The translations under genes were made by a program, and so were the position numbers. A model generated the notes under the pieces. It searched no databases. It saw only the letters and a list, made by a program, of their open reading frames with translations, and was not told the DNA's origin. A stretch of 64,000 nt of DNA from assembly GCF_016862175.1 (NCBI RefSeq), contig NZ_BOML01000002.1, forward strand, positions 124,001 through 188,000. Reading direction: 5' to 3'. Every line of letters begins with the position of its first letter. Positions within the stretch are counted from its first letter, which is position 1. The stretch is from Paractinoplanes durhamensis (GTDB taxonomy: Bacteria; Actinomycetota; Actinomycetes; Mycobacteriales; Micromonosporaceae). Below, in pieces: positions 16,609 through 29,627 of the stretch.

Positions 16609-17891
16609 CGCGACAACCTCACCGTCTGCGGAACGTGGCGGTTGACGCTTTCCACGCGTACCGAAAGATCGTCCAGCGTCAGCGAGTCGCCTGCCTTGGC
16701 CACCCGGCCGAGACGCGCCATGACCAGGCCGGACACCGTGTCGTAGTCGTCCGAGAGGGGCAGGTCGACGCCGGTGGCGTCGCTGATCTCGTCGAGCCGC
16801 CAGCGGGCCGGCACCAGCCAGGACCCGTCGTCCTGGCGGACCGGGGCGGGCTCGGGCAGGTCGTCTTCGCCACGGATCGGGCCGACCAACTCCTCGGCGA
16901 TGTCCTCGAAGGTGACGACGCCGGCGAAACCGCCGAACTCGTCGACCACGCACGCCATCTGGCGGCGGCCGGAGCGCAGGCGTTCCAGCACCGCGGGAAG
17001 GCGCAGCGAGGACGGCACCATCAGCGGCTCGCTCAGCAGGTCGGCGACGAGCACCGTGGAACGCTGCGCGGGCGGCACCGTGATGACGTCGGAGATCGAC
17101 ACCACACCGAGGATCTCGTCGGAACTGGATCCGCGAACCGGGAAGCGGGAGTGGCCGCTGTCCAGGAGCGCGACGACGTCGGCGGCCGAGGCGGACGCAT
17201 CGACGAATCGGACGTCGACCCGCGGCACCATGACCGAGCCGGCGGTGAGGCTGCGGAAGTCCAGCCCGCGATCGAGCAGCGCGGACATCTCGCCGGACAG
17301 GACGCCGTCGGCCCGGGACGCGGCGATGATCCGGGACAGGTCCTCGGACGTCGCGCCCTCGGGCAACTCCTCGACCGGCTCGATCCCGATCCGCCGCAGG
17401 AGCCGCGCCGCGGCGGTGTCGAACAGCCGGATCACCGGCCCGAAGACGGTCAGATAGAGAAGCGTCGACTTGCTCAGCGCTTTCGCCACCGCCTCCGGCC
17501 GGGCAATGGCCAGATTCTTGGGAGCGAGCTCGCCGAACACCATTTGCACGATGGTGGCCAGGATCAGCGCGAGCGTCACCGAGATCGGCATGCTCACCGC
17601 GGCCGGAATGCCGGTCACGCCGAGAAGCGACGCCAATCCTTCACCCAGAAATGGCTCGGCGACATAACCGACGAGAAGTGCGGTGACGGTGATGCCCAAC
17701 TGGGCGCCCGACAACACGAAAGAGAGCCGCTCGGTGACCCGGAGGGCGCGGGCCGCGGCCCGATCACCATCCGCGGCCTGCCGGCGCAGGCGGCCGCGAT
17801 CCGCGGCGACATATCCGAATTCCTGGGCCACGAAATAGCCGGTGACGGCGGTGACGAGGAGCACCAGGAGCAGACCGACGAGGATCAGCAT
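16605..17891 (-). CDS. CNNM/HlyC-CorC family membrane protein, full length
   Basis: 428 aa, ATG at 17891. It shows a DUF21 domain (residues ~1-195) with RLSFVLSGAQLGITVTALLVG and GELAPKNLAIARPEAVAKAL, a CBS pair (~215-340, LTAGSVMVPRVDVRFVDASA to FAGVVTFEDIAEELVG), and a C-terminal CorC_HlyC domain (~350-425) with SWLVPARWRLDEISDATGVDLP. Family members are proposed Mg2+ transporters or regulators of Mg2+ efflux. It is the first gene of a pair with the shorter paralogue, joined by ATGA overlap. A hairpin upstream separates it from the kinase gene. Confidence 0.9.
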   Translation of the reverse strand: MLILVGLLLVLLVTAVTGYFVAQEFGYVAADRGRLRRQAADGDRAAARALRVTERLSFVLSGAQLGITVTALLVGYVAEPFLGEGLASLLGVTGIPAAVSMPISVTLALILATIVQMVFGELAPKNLAIARPEAVAKALSKSTLLYLTVFGPVIRLFDTAAARLLRRIGIEPVEELPEGATSEDLSRIIAASRADGVLSGEMSALLDRGLDFRSLTAGSVMVPRVDVRFVDASASAADVVALLDSGHSRFPVRGSSSDEILGVVSISDVITVPPAQRSTVLVADLLSEPLMVPSSLRLPAVLERLRSGRRQMACVVDEFGGFAGVVTFEDIAEELVGPIRGEDDLPEPAPVRQDDGSWLVPARWRLDEISDATGVDLPLSDDYDTVSGLVMARLGRVAKAGDSLTLDDLSVRVESVNRHVPQTVRLSR

Positions 17892-17916
17892 GGCTGGTGA
17901 GAACTGGGGACAGAGA

Positions 17917-17933
17917 GCCGGGCCGAGCCCGGC
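17917..17933 (-). terminator. Hairpin downstream of the kinase gene
   Basis: GCCGGGC-CGA-GCCCGGC forms a 7-bp stem with a 3-nt loop about 60 bp after the kinase stop and 26 bp before the next start. It has no U-tract. It may separate the kinase operon from the CNNM pair. Confidence 0.45.
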
Positions 17934-17992
17934 CGAATACTGCCGATCATGGGGGAAGACGTTAACAACGCCGGCTGAGTGGTTCCTGTGAG

Positions 17993-19618
17993 CTAGCTGG
18001 GCCGATCGGCATAGAACGTGCTCACGACCATGTTGATCTTGGCGAGGTCGGTGGTCCAGTCAATCTCCTGGGTGGCCCAGCTCAGCGCGTACCCCTTGCC
18101 GTTGCTCGCGAACCAGCGGGTCCGCGCGTGCAGCTTTCCGCCGTCGCCGGCCGCGAACGTGTACTCCCAATCGGCCGCTTTGATCAGCAATGGCTTGGAC
18201 TCGATCGAGATCTCGGTATAGCCGGGAAGGGCGCCGGCCTTGACGAGCCGGCTCGCTTCGGCGCGGCAGGCCACCACCGGATCGGCGGACGGATTACGCC
18301 CGGTGTCGAGACTGAGCACCCGTTGTCCGCCCGGCTCCCGGAAGCAGTACAGATTGCCGACCTTGCGGAATGTCCAGCCGTCCGGCACGGCCAGGTGGAA
18401 ACCGGAACCGTCGGAGAAATACGACCAGCCGGCCAGCAGATCCCAGCCGCTGACCCCGCGGGCCGCATTCTTCTGCGGCATCCGAACGGTGCTGGAAATG
18501 GCCGCGGAACAGAGGGCCGGCGAAAAGCCGGCGACGACGAAGGTGGGCGAGGTCGACGGGGCGGAGGGCGAGGCGATCGGGACCTCGGTCCGCTGCACCA
18601 TGTAACTGGCCACGATCCCGCCACCACCGAGAAGCGCCACCAGGGCCAGTCCCGCCGCCATGAGCATCGACCGAGGTCGCACCTCGGAAGGCGCGCGCGG
18701 CAGGGACGGCGGGGCGGAAGCGGGCGGGGCCGCCGGCGTACGCGACAGGGCGGCCGTCCCCCGCGCCTTGCGCGGCTCCGGCACGCTGCCCCGGCCGGGC
18801 GCCGCCGCGACCACCATCCGCAGCCGCCGCTCCACCTCGCTCGCGGTCAGCCGGGTGGCCGGATCATGCCGCAGCAGCCCGAGCAGGACCGGCGCGAGCA
18901 GCCCGGCCCGCTCCGGCGCATCCGGCGGCTCGGTGGCCAGCGACATCAGCGTCGCCATCGCGGTCGAGCGCTGGTAGGGCGACCGTCCCTCGACCGCCGC
19001 GTAGAGCGTCGCCCCCAGCGACCACATGTCGGATTCCACGGTGGATGCACCATCGCGCGCACGTTCGGGTGACACGTACTGCGGCGAGCCGACCACCAGG
19101 CCGGGCCCGGTCACCGATCCGTCGTCCACGAACGTGGCCAGGCCGAAATCGGTCAGCACGACCCGGCCGTCGGTCCCGATCAGCACGTTGTGCGGCTTCA
19201 CGTCGCGGTGCAGCACGCCGGCCCGGTGCGCCGCGGTCAACGCGTCCAGCACGGCCAGCCCGATCCGCGCCGCGGCCACCGGCGAATACGGGCCGTCCTC
19301 CTGAATCACCTGGTGGAGCGAGCGGGACGGGACGTACTCCATGACGATCCAGGGCAGGTCCTCGGCGTGCACGACGTCGTAGACCCGGACCACGTGCGGG
19401 TGGTTGAGCCGGCCGGCGCTGCGCGCCTCGCGCAGTGTCCGGTCGCGCAGCCGGGCCTGCTCGTCATCGGTCATCCAGTCCGGCGGGACGAATTCCTTGA
19501 TCGCCACGTCCCGGTCGAGCATCTCGTCGCGGGCCAGCCAGACCCGGCCCATCCCGCCGGAGCCGACCGCCTCGAGCAGGCGGTATCGACCGGCGATGAG
19601 CATGCGTTCGACCGCCAT
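17993..19618 (-). CDS. Membrane Ser/Thr protein kinase (Pkn type)
   Basis: 541 aa. Kinase domain ~11-270 is complete: glycine loop GSGGMGRVW, VAIKE lysine K41, HRDVKPHN with D139 and N144, and DFG at 157-159. A Pro/Ala linker leads to one membrane span (~317-340, LMAAGLALVALLGGGGIVAS). The ~200-residue extracellular domain has three or four cysteines and begins SPTFVVAGFSPALCSAA. It lacks PASTA repeats, so a peptidoglycan sensor is not indicated. The gene lies 63 bp downstream of a class F sortase gene and could share its transcript. Ligand and substrates are unknown. Confidence 0.92.
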   Translation of the reverse strand: MAVERMLIAGRYRLLEAVGSGGMGRVWLARDEMLDRDVAIKEFVPPDWMTDDEQARLRDRTLREARSAGRLNHPHVVRVYDVVHAEDLPWIVMEYVPSRSLHQVIQEDGPYSPVAAARIGLAVLDALTAAHRAGVLHRDVKPHNVLIGTDGRVVLTDFGLATFVDDGSVTGPGLVVGSPQYVSPERARDGASTVESDMWSLGATLYAAVEGRSPYQRSTAMATLMSLATEPPDAPERAGLLAPVLLGLLRHDPATRLTASEVERRLRMVVAAAPGRGSVPEPRKARGTAALSRTPAAPPASAPPSLPRAPSEVRPRSMLMAAGLALVALLGGGGIVASYMVQRTEVPIASPSAPSTSPTFVVAGFSPALCSAAISSTVRMPQKNAARGVSGWDLLAGWSYFSDGSGFHLAVPDGWTFRKVGNLYCFREPGGQRVLSLDTGRNPSADPVVACRAEASRLVKAGALPGYTEISIESKPLLIKAADWEYTFAAGDGGKLHARTRWFASNGKGYALSWATQEIDWTTDLAKINMVVSTFYADRPS

Positions 19619-19681
19619 CCCGCCCCCACCCGTCGAGTCAGCTTCAGAATAAGCAGGCCAGGACGGCCGGCGGAACGCCGA

Positions 19682-20659
19682 TCACCCGGCCACCGCGTAG
19701 ACCACGAGATTGTCCTTGTACGACCGCAATTTGTGGTCGAACACGCCACCGCAGGTGATCAGGCGGAGCTGACGGTCCGGCGTCGGACCGTACACCTGCC
19801 CGGTGGGGAATGCCCTTTTCGGGTACCACGCCGTGCCGGTGACGACGAACCGCAACACCTTCCCGCCCCGCACCACCTCGATCCTGTCACCGACCGCCAG
19901 TTCGCGCAGCCGGTAGAAAATCGCCGGTCCCTCCTTCGAGTCGACATGCCCGGCCAGCACCGCCGGCCCGACGTCGCCGGGGGCGGTGCCGTCCGCATAC
20001 CACCCCGCTCGGTCGAAGCGTTTCGGTGCCTGCAGCACGCCCTTCGCGACATGCAGCGTCTCCAGCGGCGAGTCCAGCCCGATCGCGCCGACCCGCACCC
20101 GGGTCGGCGCGCCGCTCACGGCCTCGGTCACCGTCCCGAAAGGATCACCCGCGGGCCGTCCGGCATTGCCCGCACGCTGGCTCGCCGGAGGCAGGTCCAC
20201 CGGCAAGGATGCGGCCCATCGGCCGACATCGGGATCGATCGACTCGGCCTGCCCGGTCAGCGCGAGGTAGGTGGTTCCGGCCACGAACGCGGCCATCGCG
20301 GCGACTCCGGCGGGCAACGCGGCGCGGCGCGCGATGCGCCGCAGGCTTCCCTTTTTCCGTACGGGATTTCCGGGTCGCACGCCGAACCTGGCACTTCCGC
20401 TGCGACGCTCTCCAGGGTCGTCGCCGGGGGCCGGCGGCCGGATCGACGGTGGTTCGACGACCGTCGGCGGCACCGCGCGCTCGAACAGCACCCCCGGCCG
20501 GGGCAGGACCGGCGGCCACACCACGCGCCGGCGCGGCACGGACAGGGCACCCGGCACGACCGCCACCCCGCGGGCCGGATGCTCCTCCGGCCCTTCGAGG
20601 TGGGCGATCCCACGGGCGATCTCCGTCGGCATCTCACCGTCGCGTTCCTCGACCGTCAC
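19682..20659 (-). CDS. Class F sortase
   Basis: 325 aa, GTG start at 20659. An N-terminal cytoplasmic region of ~110 residues rich in Pro/Arg precedes a signal-anchor (ALPAGVAAMAAFVAGTTYLAL, ~114-134). The sortase fold ends the protein. Catalytic residues are H238 (LAGHVDS), C303 (RLITCGG) and R312 (KLRSYKDN). Class F is the actinobacterial type. The DUF4397 gene lies 12 bp upstream, a pairing common in actinobacteria, but that protein has no clear LPxTG motif, so the true substrate may be elsewhere or use a nonstandard signal. The kinase gene follows. Confidence 0.9.
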   Translation of the reverse strand: MTVEERDGEMPTEIARGIAHLEGPEEHPARGVAVVPGALSVPRRRVVWPPVLPRPGVLFERAVPPTVVEPPSIRPPAPGDDPGERRSGSARFGVRPGNPVRKKGSLRRIARRAALPAGVAAMAAFVAGTTYLALTGQAESIDPDVGRWAASLPVDLPPASQRAGNAGRPAGDPFGTVTEAVSGAPTRVRVGAIGLDSPLETLHVAKGVLQAPKRFDRAGWYADGTAPGDVGPAVLAGHVDSKEGPAIFYRLRELAVGDRIEVVRGGKVLRFVVTGTAWYPKRAFPTGQVYGPTPDRQLRLITCGGVFDHKLRSYKDNLVVYAVAG

Positions 20660-20671
20660 GGCGTACCCCCG

Positions 20672-21523
20672 TCAGGTGGCCCGGAGCCGGCGGCGCAGCA
20701 CCATGACCAGCCCACCGCCGAAGATCGCGGCGAGCCCCGCGAGCAGCAGGGCCATCGGCACCCGGGAGCCGGACTGGCTGCCCCCGCCGCCGGTGGCCAC
20801 GCCGCCCAGCGGCACCGCACCCTGGCGTTCCGCGTCGACGTGCAGTTCCGGTTTGAGCCCGCCGTCCTTGTCGTCGAGCACGATCAGCGAGTAGACGCTG
20901 CCGGCGCCGAGCGTGCAGGGCAGCACGCTGGTCCGGCCGCCGCCGGTCGGCACCACCTGCACGCTCCACTTCCCGGGGTTGAGCTCGCGATAGTCGGTGG
21001 TGGTGGCGAAGGCGACGCCCTCGGCGATCTTGTTGCCGTTCTGCCCGGCCACGTCGAGCACCGGCGCCTTGACCGACGCCTGGATGATCCGGATCTTCGA
21101 CTTGCCGGCGTCGGGCAGCCGCAGGTCGTCCTGGAGCACGCGCAGCCCCAGGTCGGCGAAGCGACCGACGCCGGCCACCGTGTAGGCACCGCCGTCCGCC
21201 ACGTCGACGTCGGTGGTGAGCACCGGCTTGGTGCTGGCCGCCGCGCCCGCCTTGCGCATGGCGACCTGGTAGTTGCCGGTGGGCAGCCGCAGGTAGGCCG
21301 ACATGGCGCCGTAGGCGACGCCCTTGAAGGTCTGCGGCTTGACCGCGCCGGTGGTGGATTTGAGGTAGACGTCCACGGCCGGAGTGTCCGGAGACAGGTG
21401 AGCCAGGCGGACATAACCGTCGCCGGCCGCGCGGGCGGGCGACGCGAGGAGGATGCCGGCAGCGACCACGGCGAGGGCCGCGGCGGCGCTGCCGAGGCGC
21501 CGATGTGATGCGCGGATGAACAC
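20672..21523 (-). CDS. DUF4397 surface protein with C-terminal membrane anchor
   Basis: 283 aa from the GTG at 21523, which has AGGAGG 5 nt upstream. The signal peptide (~1-33) ends near SPARAA. The DUF4397 region starts at GYVRLAHLSPDTPAVDVYL and continues with QTFKGVAYGAMSAYLRLP and YTVAGVGRFADLGLRVL; the second half resembles a further Ig-like fold. A Gly/Ser linker precedes a membrane span (~253-275) and a basic RRRLRAT tail. This tripartite end looks like a sorting signal, but only SGSRVPMA stands where LPxTG would be. It is encoded with a class F sortase, and the frame remains open upstream without a signal sequence. Confidence 0.88.
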   Translation of the reverse strand: MFIRASHRRLGSAAAALAVVAAGILLASPARAAGDGYVRLAHLSPDTPAVDVYLKSTTGAVKPQTFKGVAYGAMSAYLRLPTGNYQVAMRKAGAAASTKPVLTTDVDVADGGAYTVAGVGRFADLGLRVLQDDLRLPDAGKSKIRIIQASVKAPVLDVAGQNGNKIAEGVAFATTTDYRELNPGKWSVQVVPTGGGRTSVLPCTLGAGSVYSLIVLDDKDGGLKPELHVDAERQGAVPLGGVATGGGGSQSGSRVPMALLLAGLAAIFGGGLVMVLRRRLRAT

Positions 21524-21722
21524 GGTGCCTCCTGTCGGTGGGGGCCTCAGTTGGCGGTTCGTCGCATGACGCGTTGTGTATATGCCTTCGGCATGTGACG
21601 GCACCATGGTCCGCCGTGTCAGGAAACTCCGCTGGACGGATGTCCGTCCCGTACCCACCTGACCGATAGACGGGTGTCGCTCGCTCCGGTTTTTGTCGTA
21701 CCCCCGAGAGAGGATGGTTCTC
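21524..21722. promoter_or_regulatory. Divergent control region between DUF4397 and lhr
   Basis: Two inverted repeats are visible: ATGCC-TTC-GGCAT (21582-21594) and GGACGGA-TG-TCCGTCC (21634-21649), the latter a perfect operator-like palindrome. On the minus strand TATACA near 21577-21582 could be a -10 for the DUF4397 gene. The lhr-proximal end carries the PafBC-type element listed separately. Confidence 0.5.
21691..21715 (+). promoter_or_regulatory. PafBC-type promoter element of lhr
   Basis: TTTTGTCGTACCCCC at 21691-21705 repeats the recA and ycaQ element. Twelve bases after TTGTC stands GAGGAT, a weaker -10 with A2 and T6 kept. Predicted start of transcription is ~21722, one base before the GTG chosen for lhr, implying a leaderless message. 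Confidence 0.6.
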
Positions 21723-26270
<4,548 letters not shown>

Positions 26271-26309
26271 GGCCGGCCCTAACCCTCGGAAAACCGGAAA
26301 GCGAGCATC

Positions 26310-26810
26310 ATGACGGACGTCGAGATCAGCAGGGTCGGCACCGAGGTGGTCGATCGGCTGGAGCCGCTCTGGCTGGCCCTGCACGAGCACCACCAGAAGG
26401 TCGCGCCGCCGGCCGCCTACCAGCCCCGGGAGCAGTCGTGGGCGGCCCGGCGCACCGCCTACCTGAGCTGGATGACGTCGCCCGACTCGTTCATCCTGAT
26501 CGCCGAGCGGGAGCAGGAGCTCATCGGCTACGCCATGGTCCACGTCGGCGACGGCCCGGACGACACCTGGGTCACCGGCGACAAGATCGCCGAGCTGGAG
26601 ACCATCTCGGTGGCCCCGGCGATGCGCGGTCAGGGCATCGGCACGCTGCTGCTCGACCGGGTCGACGCCGAGCTGGCCGCCGCGGGCATCGACGACCTGT
26701 TCATCGCCGCGCTGCAGGGAAACGACGCCGCCATCCGCCTCTACCAGCGACGAGGCCTGCGCCCGGTGATGATCCACCTGGCCCGCTTCGGCGCCGACGG
26801 CAAAGGCTAG
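26310..26810 (+). CDS. GNAT family N-acetyltransferase
   Basis: 166-aa acetyltransferase with the GNAT fold: LETISVAPAMRGQGIGTLLLDRVDAEL contains the acetyl-CoA motif (R/Q)GxGxG/A, and NDAAIRLYQRRGLRPVMIHL is motif B. The ATG at 26310 lies 39 bp after the lhr stop, so the gene may be read from the lhr transcript. Its stop TAG and the stop of the opposite-strand gene share the palindrome CTAG at 26807-26810. Substrate not predictable. Confidence 0.85.
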   Translation: MTDVEISRVGTEVVDRLEPLWLALHEHHQKVAPPAAYQPREQSWAARRTAYLSWMTSPDSFILIAEREQELIGYAMVHVGDGPDDTWVTGDKIAELETISVAPAMRGQGIGTLLLDRVDAELAAAGIDDLFIAALQGNDAAIRLYQRRGLRPVMIHLARFGADGKG

Positions 26811-27661
26811 GAGGCGCGCAGGCTCGCATTCAGCTCGCGGTAGGCGGAGAGCACGAGCTGGGTGTGTTCGGCCAGGTCGGCGGCGGGATCGGCGGCGGGC
26901 AGCGCGGGGTCCTGGTGCGCACTCAGCGAACGCTCGGCGGCCTGGATCGCCTCGCGCAGCTCGCGCTCGCGGATGAAGGTGCGGCCGGCCTCCTCGGCCC
27001 GGCGCAGGCTCGCCTCGCGGGCCGCCAGGTCGATCTCGACCGCGGACAGCGCCTCCTTGGTCGCCCGGATGTGCGCCTGCAGCTTCTCGGCGGTGCCGTC
27101 GACCGGGGACAGCCCGGCGAAGTCGGGCCTGGTCAACCCGGCCAGCACCCCGGTGAGCTCCTCGCGGCGCGCGAGCACCCCGGAGATCTCCCACAGCGCC
27201 TCGGCCAGCAACGTCTCCGCCTCCGGCACGTCGACCAGGTCACCGAGGGCGGGCCAGGTCTCGCTGATCCGGTCGGCGGTGGCGACGGCTCGGTCGAACG
27301 CGGTGCGTTCCGGCGCCGCGGTCAGTGTGCGGGCACCGGCGACCGAGGACGCATGCACCCGGCGCGCCCGGCGCCGGCGCACCGGCGGAACCAGCGCCCA
27401 CAGCACGAGAAAGAGCAGGCCGCCCGCGAAGATGCCGATCTCGACCCCGAGGAAACGCATGGCGAACAGCGCCACCAGCACCGGCGGCAGGCCGACCGCG
27501 ACGACCGCCGGCACCGAGCGGTCGGCCGGGGCAGGCTGTTCGGGGACGCGGATCTCGACGAGGGCGCTCCACCGGCGGCGCACCGGCCGCCCGTCCGGCA
27601 CCCGCAGATTGGTCCGCGAGATCACCGTCGTGGTCCGGTCCCGTGCGACGTAGATCCCCAT
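26807..27661 (-). CDS. Hypothetical membrane protein with coiled coil
   Basis: 284 aa from the ATG at 27661 (MGIYVARDRTTTVISRTNLR); a GTG at 27712 would add 17 residues. Two hydrophobic segments (~50-64 VPAVVAVGLPPVLVAL and ~70-90 GIFAGGLLFLVLWALVPP) form a hairpin in the membrane, followed by a basic RRRRARR stop. The C-terminal 180 residues are helical and Glu/Ala-rich (LQAHIRATKEALSAVEIDLA), a probable cytoplasmic coiled coil. I do not recognise a family. It resembles in layout the PspM-like gene at 35 kb (membrane hairpin then helical domain), without clear sequence similarity. Confidence 0.7.
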   Translation of the reverse strand: MGIYVARDRTTTVISRTNLRVPDGRPVRRRWSALVEIRVPEQPAPADRSVPAVVAVGLPPVLVALFAMRFLGVEIGIFAGGLLFLVLWALVPPVRRRRARRVHASSVAGARTLTAAPERTAFDRAVATADRISETWPALGDLVDVPEAETLLAEALWEISGVLARREELTGVLAGLTRPDFAGLSPVDGTAEKLQAHIRATKEALSAVEIDLAAREASLRRAEEAGRTFIRERELREAIQAAERSLSAHQDPALPAADPAADLAEHTQLVLSAYRELNASLRAS

Positions 27662-27753
27662 GATCTCGAAGGATAGGACAACACCACCGGTTGATCGTTC
27701 GCCGTTCTCCACGAGTTACGGGCGAGGTCGGCTGCACTGGCCATAGTGAGCCG

Positions 27754-29619
27754 ATGCACGAGAACGGCGACCCCTGCCTCGCCCATGCCCTGTCGTCCGC
27801 GGCGAACTGCGCCGACCTGCACCAACACGGCGACATCGCGCCGCGGGCCAGCCGCCGCGGCCTGTTCCGGGCGGCGGGCCTGCTCGGCGCCGGCGCTCTG
27901 GTGAGCGGCGCCACGACCGCAACTCCGGCGGTCGCCTCGGCCGGCCGGCACGACCCGGATGGCCCGCGCTTCACGCTGGTGGTGATGCCGGACACGCAGT
28001 ACCTCTTCGACGAGGACCGCGGTGACTCCCGGCCGCTCGACGCGTCGCTGCGCTGGATCCTGGACCACTCCGGCGACGAGAACATCGTCTTCCTGTCGCA
28101 CCTCGGTGACCTGACCCAGAACGGGCTGGCCACCGAGTTCGCGGCGATCGGCAAGGCGTTCACGGTGCTCGACCGGGCCGGCGCGGCGTACAGCGTGCTG
28201 GCCGGCAACCACGACATCGCGTCGAACACCACCGACCAGCGCGGCGACAGCCCGTACCTGCGGACGTTCGGGCCGGGCCGGTTCGCCCGGTCGAAGAGCT
28301 ACGCCGGGGCCGGCCCGGACGGCTACAACAGCGCGCACATCTTCACCGGGGGTGGCCGGCCGTGGCTGGTGCTGGCCCTGGACTGGCGGCCCTCGGCGGC
28401 CGGTCTGGCCTGGGCCCAGTCGGTGATCGACAAGCACCCGGCGCTGCCGGTGATCGTGACGACGCACGAGCTGGCGTTCGCCGACGACGGCGGCCAGGCG
28501 CACCTGTCCGACTTCGGCCGGCAGCTGTGGGACGACTTCATCGCCCGCAACGACCAGGTCTTCCTCACCCTGAACGGGCATTTCTGGCCGCCCGGGCGAA
28601 CCGTGCTGAAGAACGACGCCGGGCACGACGTCCACGTGCACATCACCAACTACCAGGACCGCTACTACGGCGGCGGGGCGATGATCCGGCTCTACCGGTT
28701 CGACCTGGCCCGGCGCTGTGTCGACGTGGAGACCATCTCGCCGTACTTCCAGGGTCTGCCCGCCGCGAAGCGCAACGAACTCGCCGAGCTGGAGGTGGAG
28801 CTCACCGGCGACGCCAACCGCTTCAGCCTGGACCTGGACTTCCCGGCGCGATTTGCCGGATTTGCGCCGGTGAAGCCCCGCGACCCGCGGCCGGCGAGCA
28901 AGGTTCTGATCCCGGGCACGCTCGCCTACTGGCGGCTCGATGACCCCGCGGCGGTAAAAGACCTCTCCGGCAACGGCAACGACCTGGTCACCGCGTCCCT
29001 GGCCGGCACGGCGCCGCTGACCCGCTCCGACGAGCACCACCCGGATCAGCCGGCGCACGCGAGCCTGCGATTCACCGGCGGTCGCAACAAGGGCAGCTAT
29101 CTCAGCACCAAGGATGGCGCGCCGCTCAACAAGCTCACCCTGGACCGCGGCTACACGATCGAGGCGTTCCTCAAGCTGCCGGCCGACTTCACCGACGGGC
29201 ACGCCTGGTGCGGGGTGGTGACCCGGGCCGACACCGGCGCCGACGCGGGCAAGACCGGGGACGACCCGGCCGAGCCGTCGGCGACGCTCAACCTGTCGTC
29301 CGGCGCCGAACTGCAGTGGGCGGTGTTCCCGCGCAACCAGAACCGGATCGCCACGAACTGGAGTCATCTGCTCCCGCTGGACCGGTGGTGGCACGTCGCG
29401 GTGGTCAACGACGGCACGCACACCGTGATGTACGTGGACGGCTGCCCGGTGCTGCGCAACCCGTCCACCCCGGCGGTCGGCCTGGCCAACGCCGGCAAGC
29501 CCTGGCTGCTCGGTGCCTACCAGTACGCGAACGTCGTCGAGCAGACCTTCTACGGCTGGCTGGGCGATGTCCGGATCGTCGGCCGCGCGCTCCGCCCCGA
29601 CCAGTTCCTGACCAGCTGA
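27754..29619 (+). CDS. Tat-exported calcineurin-like phosphoesterase with LamG domain
   Basis: 621 aa. The twin-arginine signal ASRRGLFRAAGLLGAG has R34/R35 and is followed by a hydrophobic stretch to ~63. The metallophosphoesterase domain (~72-330) shows MPDTQYL with D80, LGD at 117-119, GNHD at 151-154, TTHELAF and LNGHFW, a complete dinuclear metal set. The C-terminal part (~385-621) is a LamG/concanavalin-like domain (LAYWRLDDPAAVKDLSGNGND to VEQTFYGWLGDVRIVGRALR), likely binding carbohydrate. Tat export fits folding with metal in the cytoplasm. An upstream TTG in frame has no ribosome site. The next gene, also Tat-exported, starts 8 bp later. Confidence 0.9.
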   Translation: MHENGDPCLAHALSSAANCADLHQHGDIAPRASRRGLFRAAGLLGAGALVSGATTATPAVASAGRHDPDGPRFTLVVMPDTQYLFDEDRGDSRPLDASLRWILDHSGDENIVFLSHLGDLTQNGLATEFAAIGKAFTVLDRAGAAYSVLAGNHDIASNTTDQRGDSPYLRTFGPGRFARSKSYAGAGPDGYNSAHIFTGGGRPWLVLALDWRPSAAGLAWAQSVIDKHPALPVIVTTHELAFADDGGQAHLSDFGRQLWDDFIARNDQVFLTLNGHFWPPGRTVLKNDAGHDVHVHITNYQDRYYGGGAMIRLYRFDLARRCVDVETISPYFQGLPAAKRNELAELEVELTGDANRFSLDLDFPARFAGFAPVKPRDPRPASKVLIPGTLAYWRLDDPAAVKDLSGNGNDLVTASLAGTAPLTRSDEHHPDQPAHASLRFTGGRNKGSYLSTKDGAPLNKLTLDRGYTIEAFLKLPADFTDGHAWCGVVTRADTGADAGKTGDDPAEPSATLNLSSGAELQWAVFPRNQNRIATNWSHLLPLDRWWHVAVVNDGTHTVMYVDGCPVLRNPSTPAVGLANAGKPWLLGAYQYANVVEQTFYGWLGDVRIVGRALRPDQFLTS

Positions 29620-29627
29620 GGACGACG

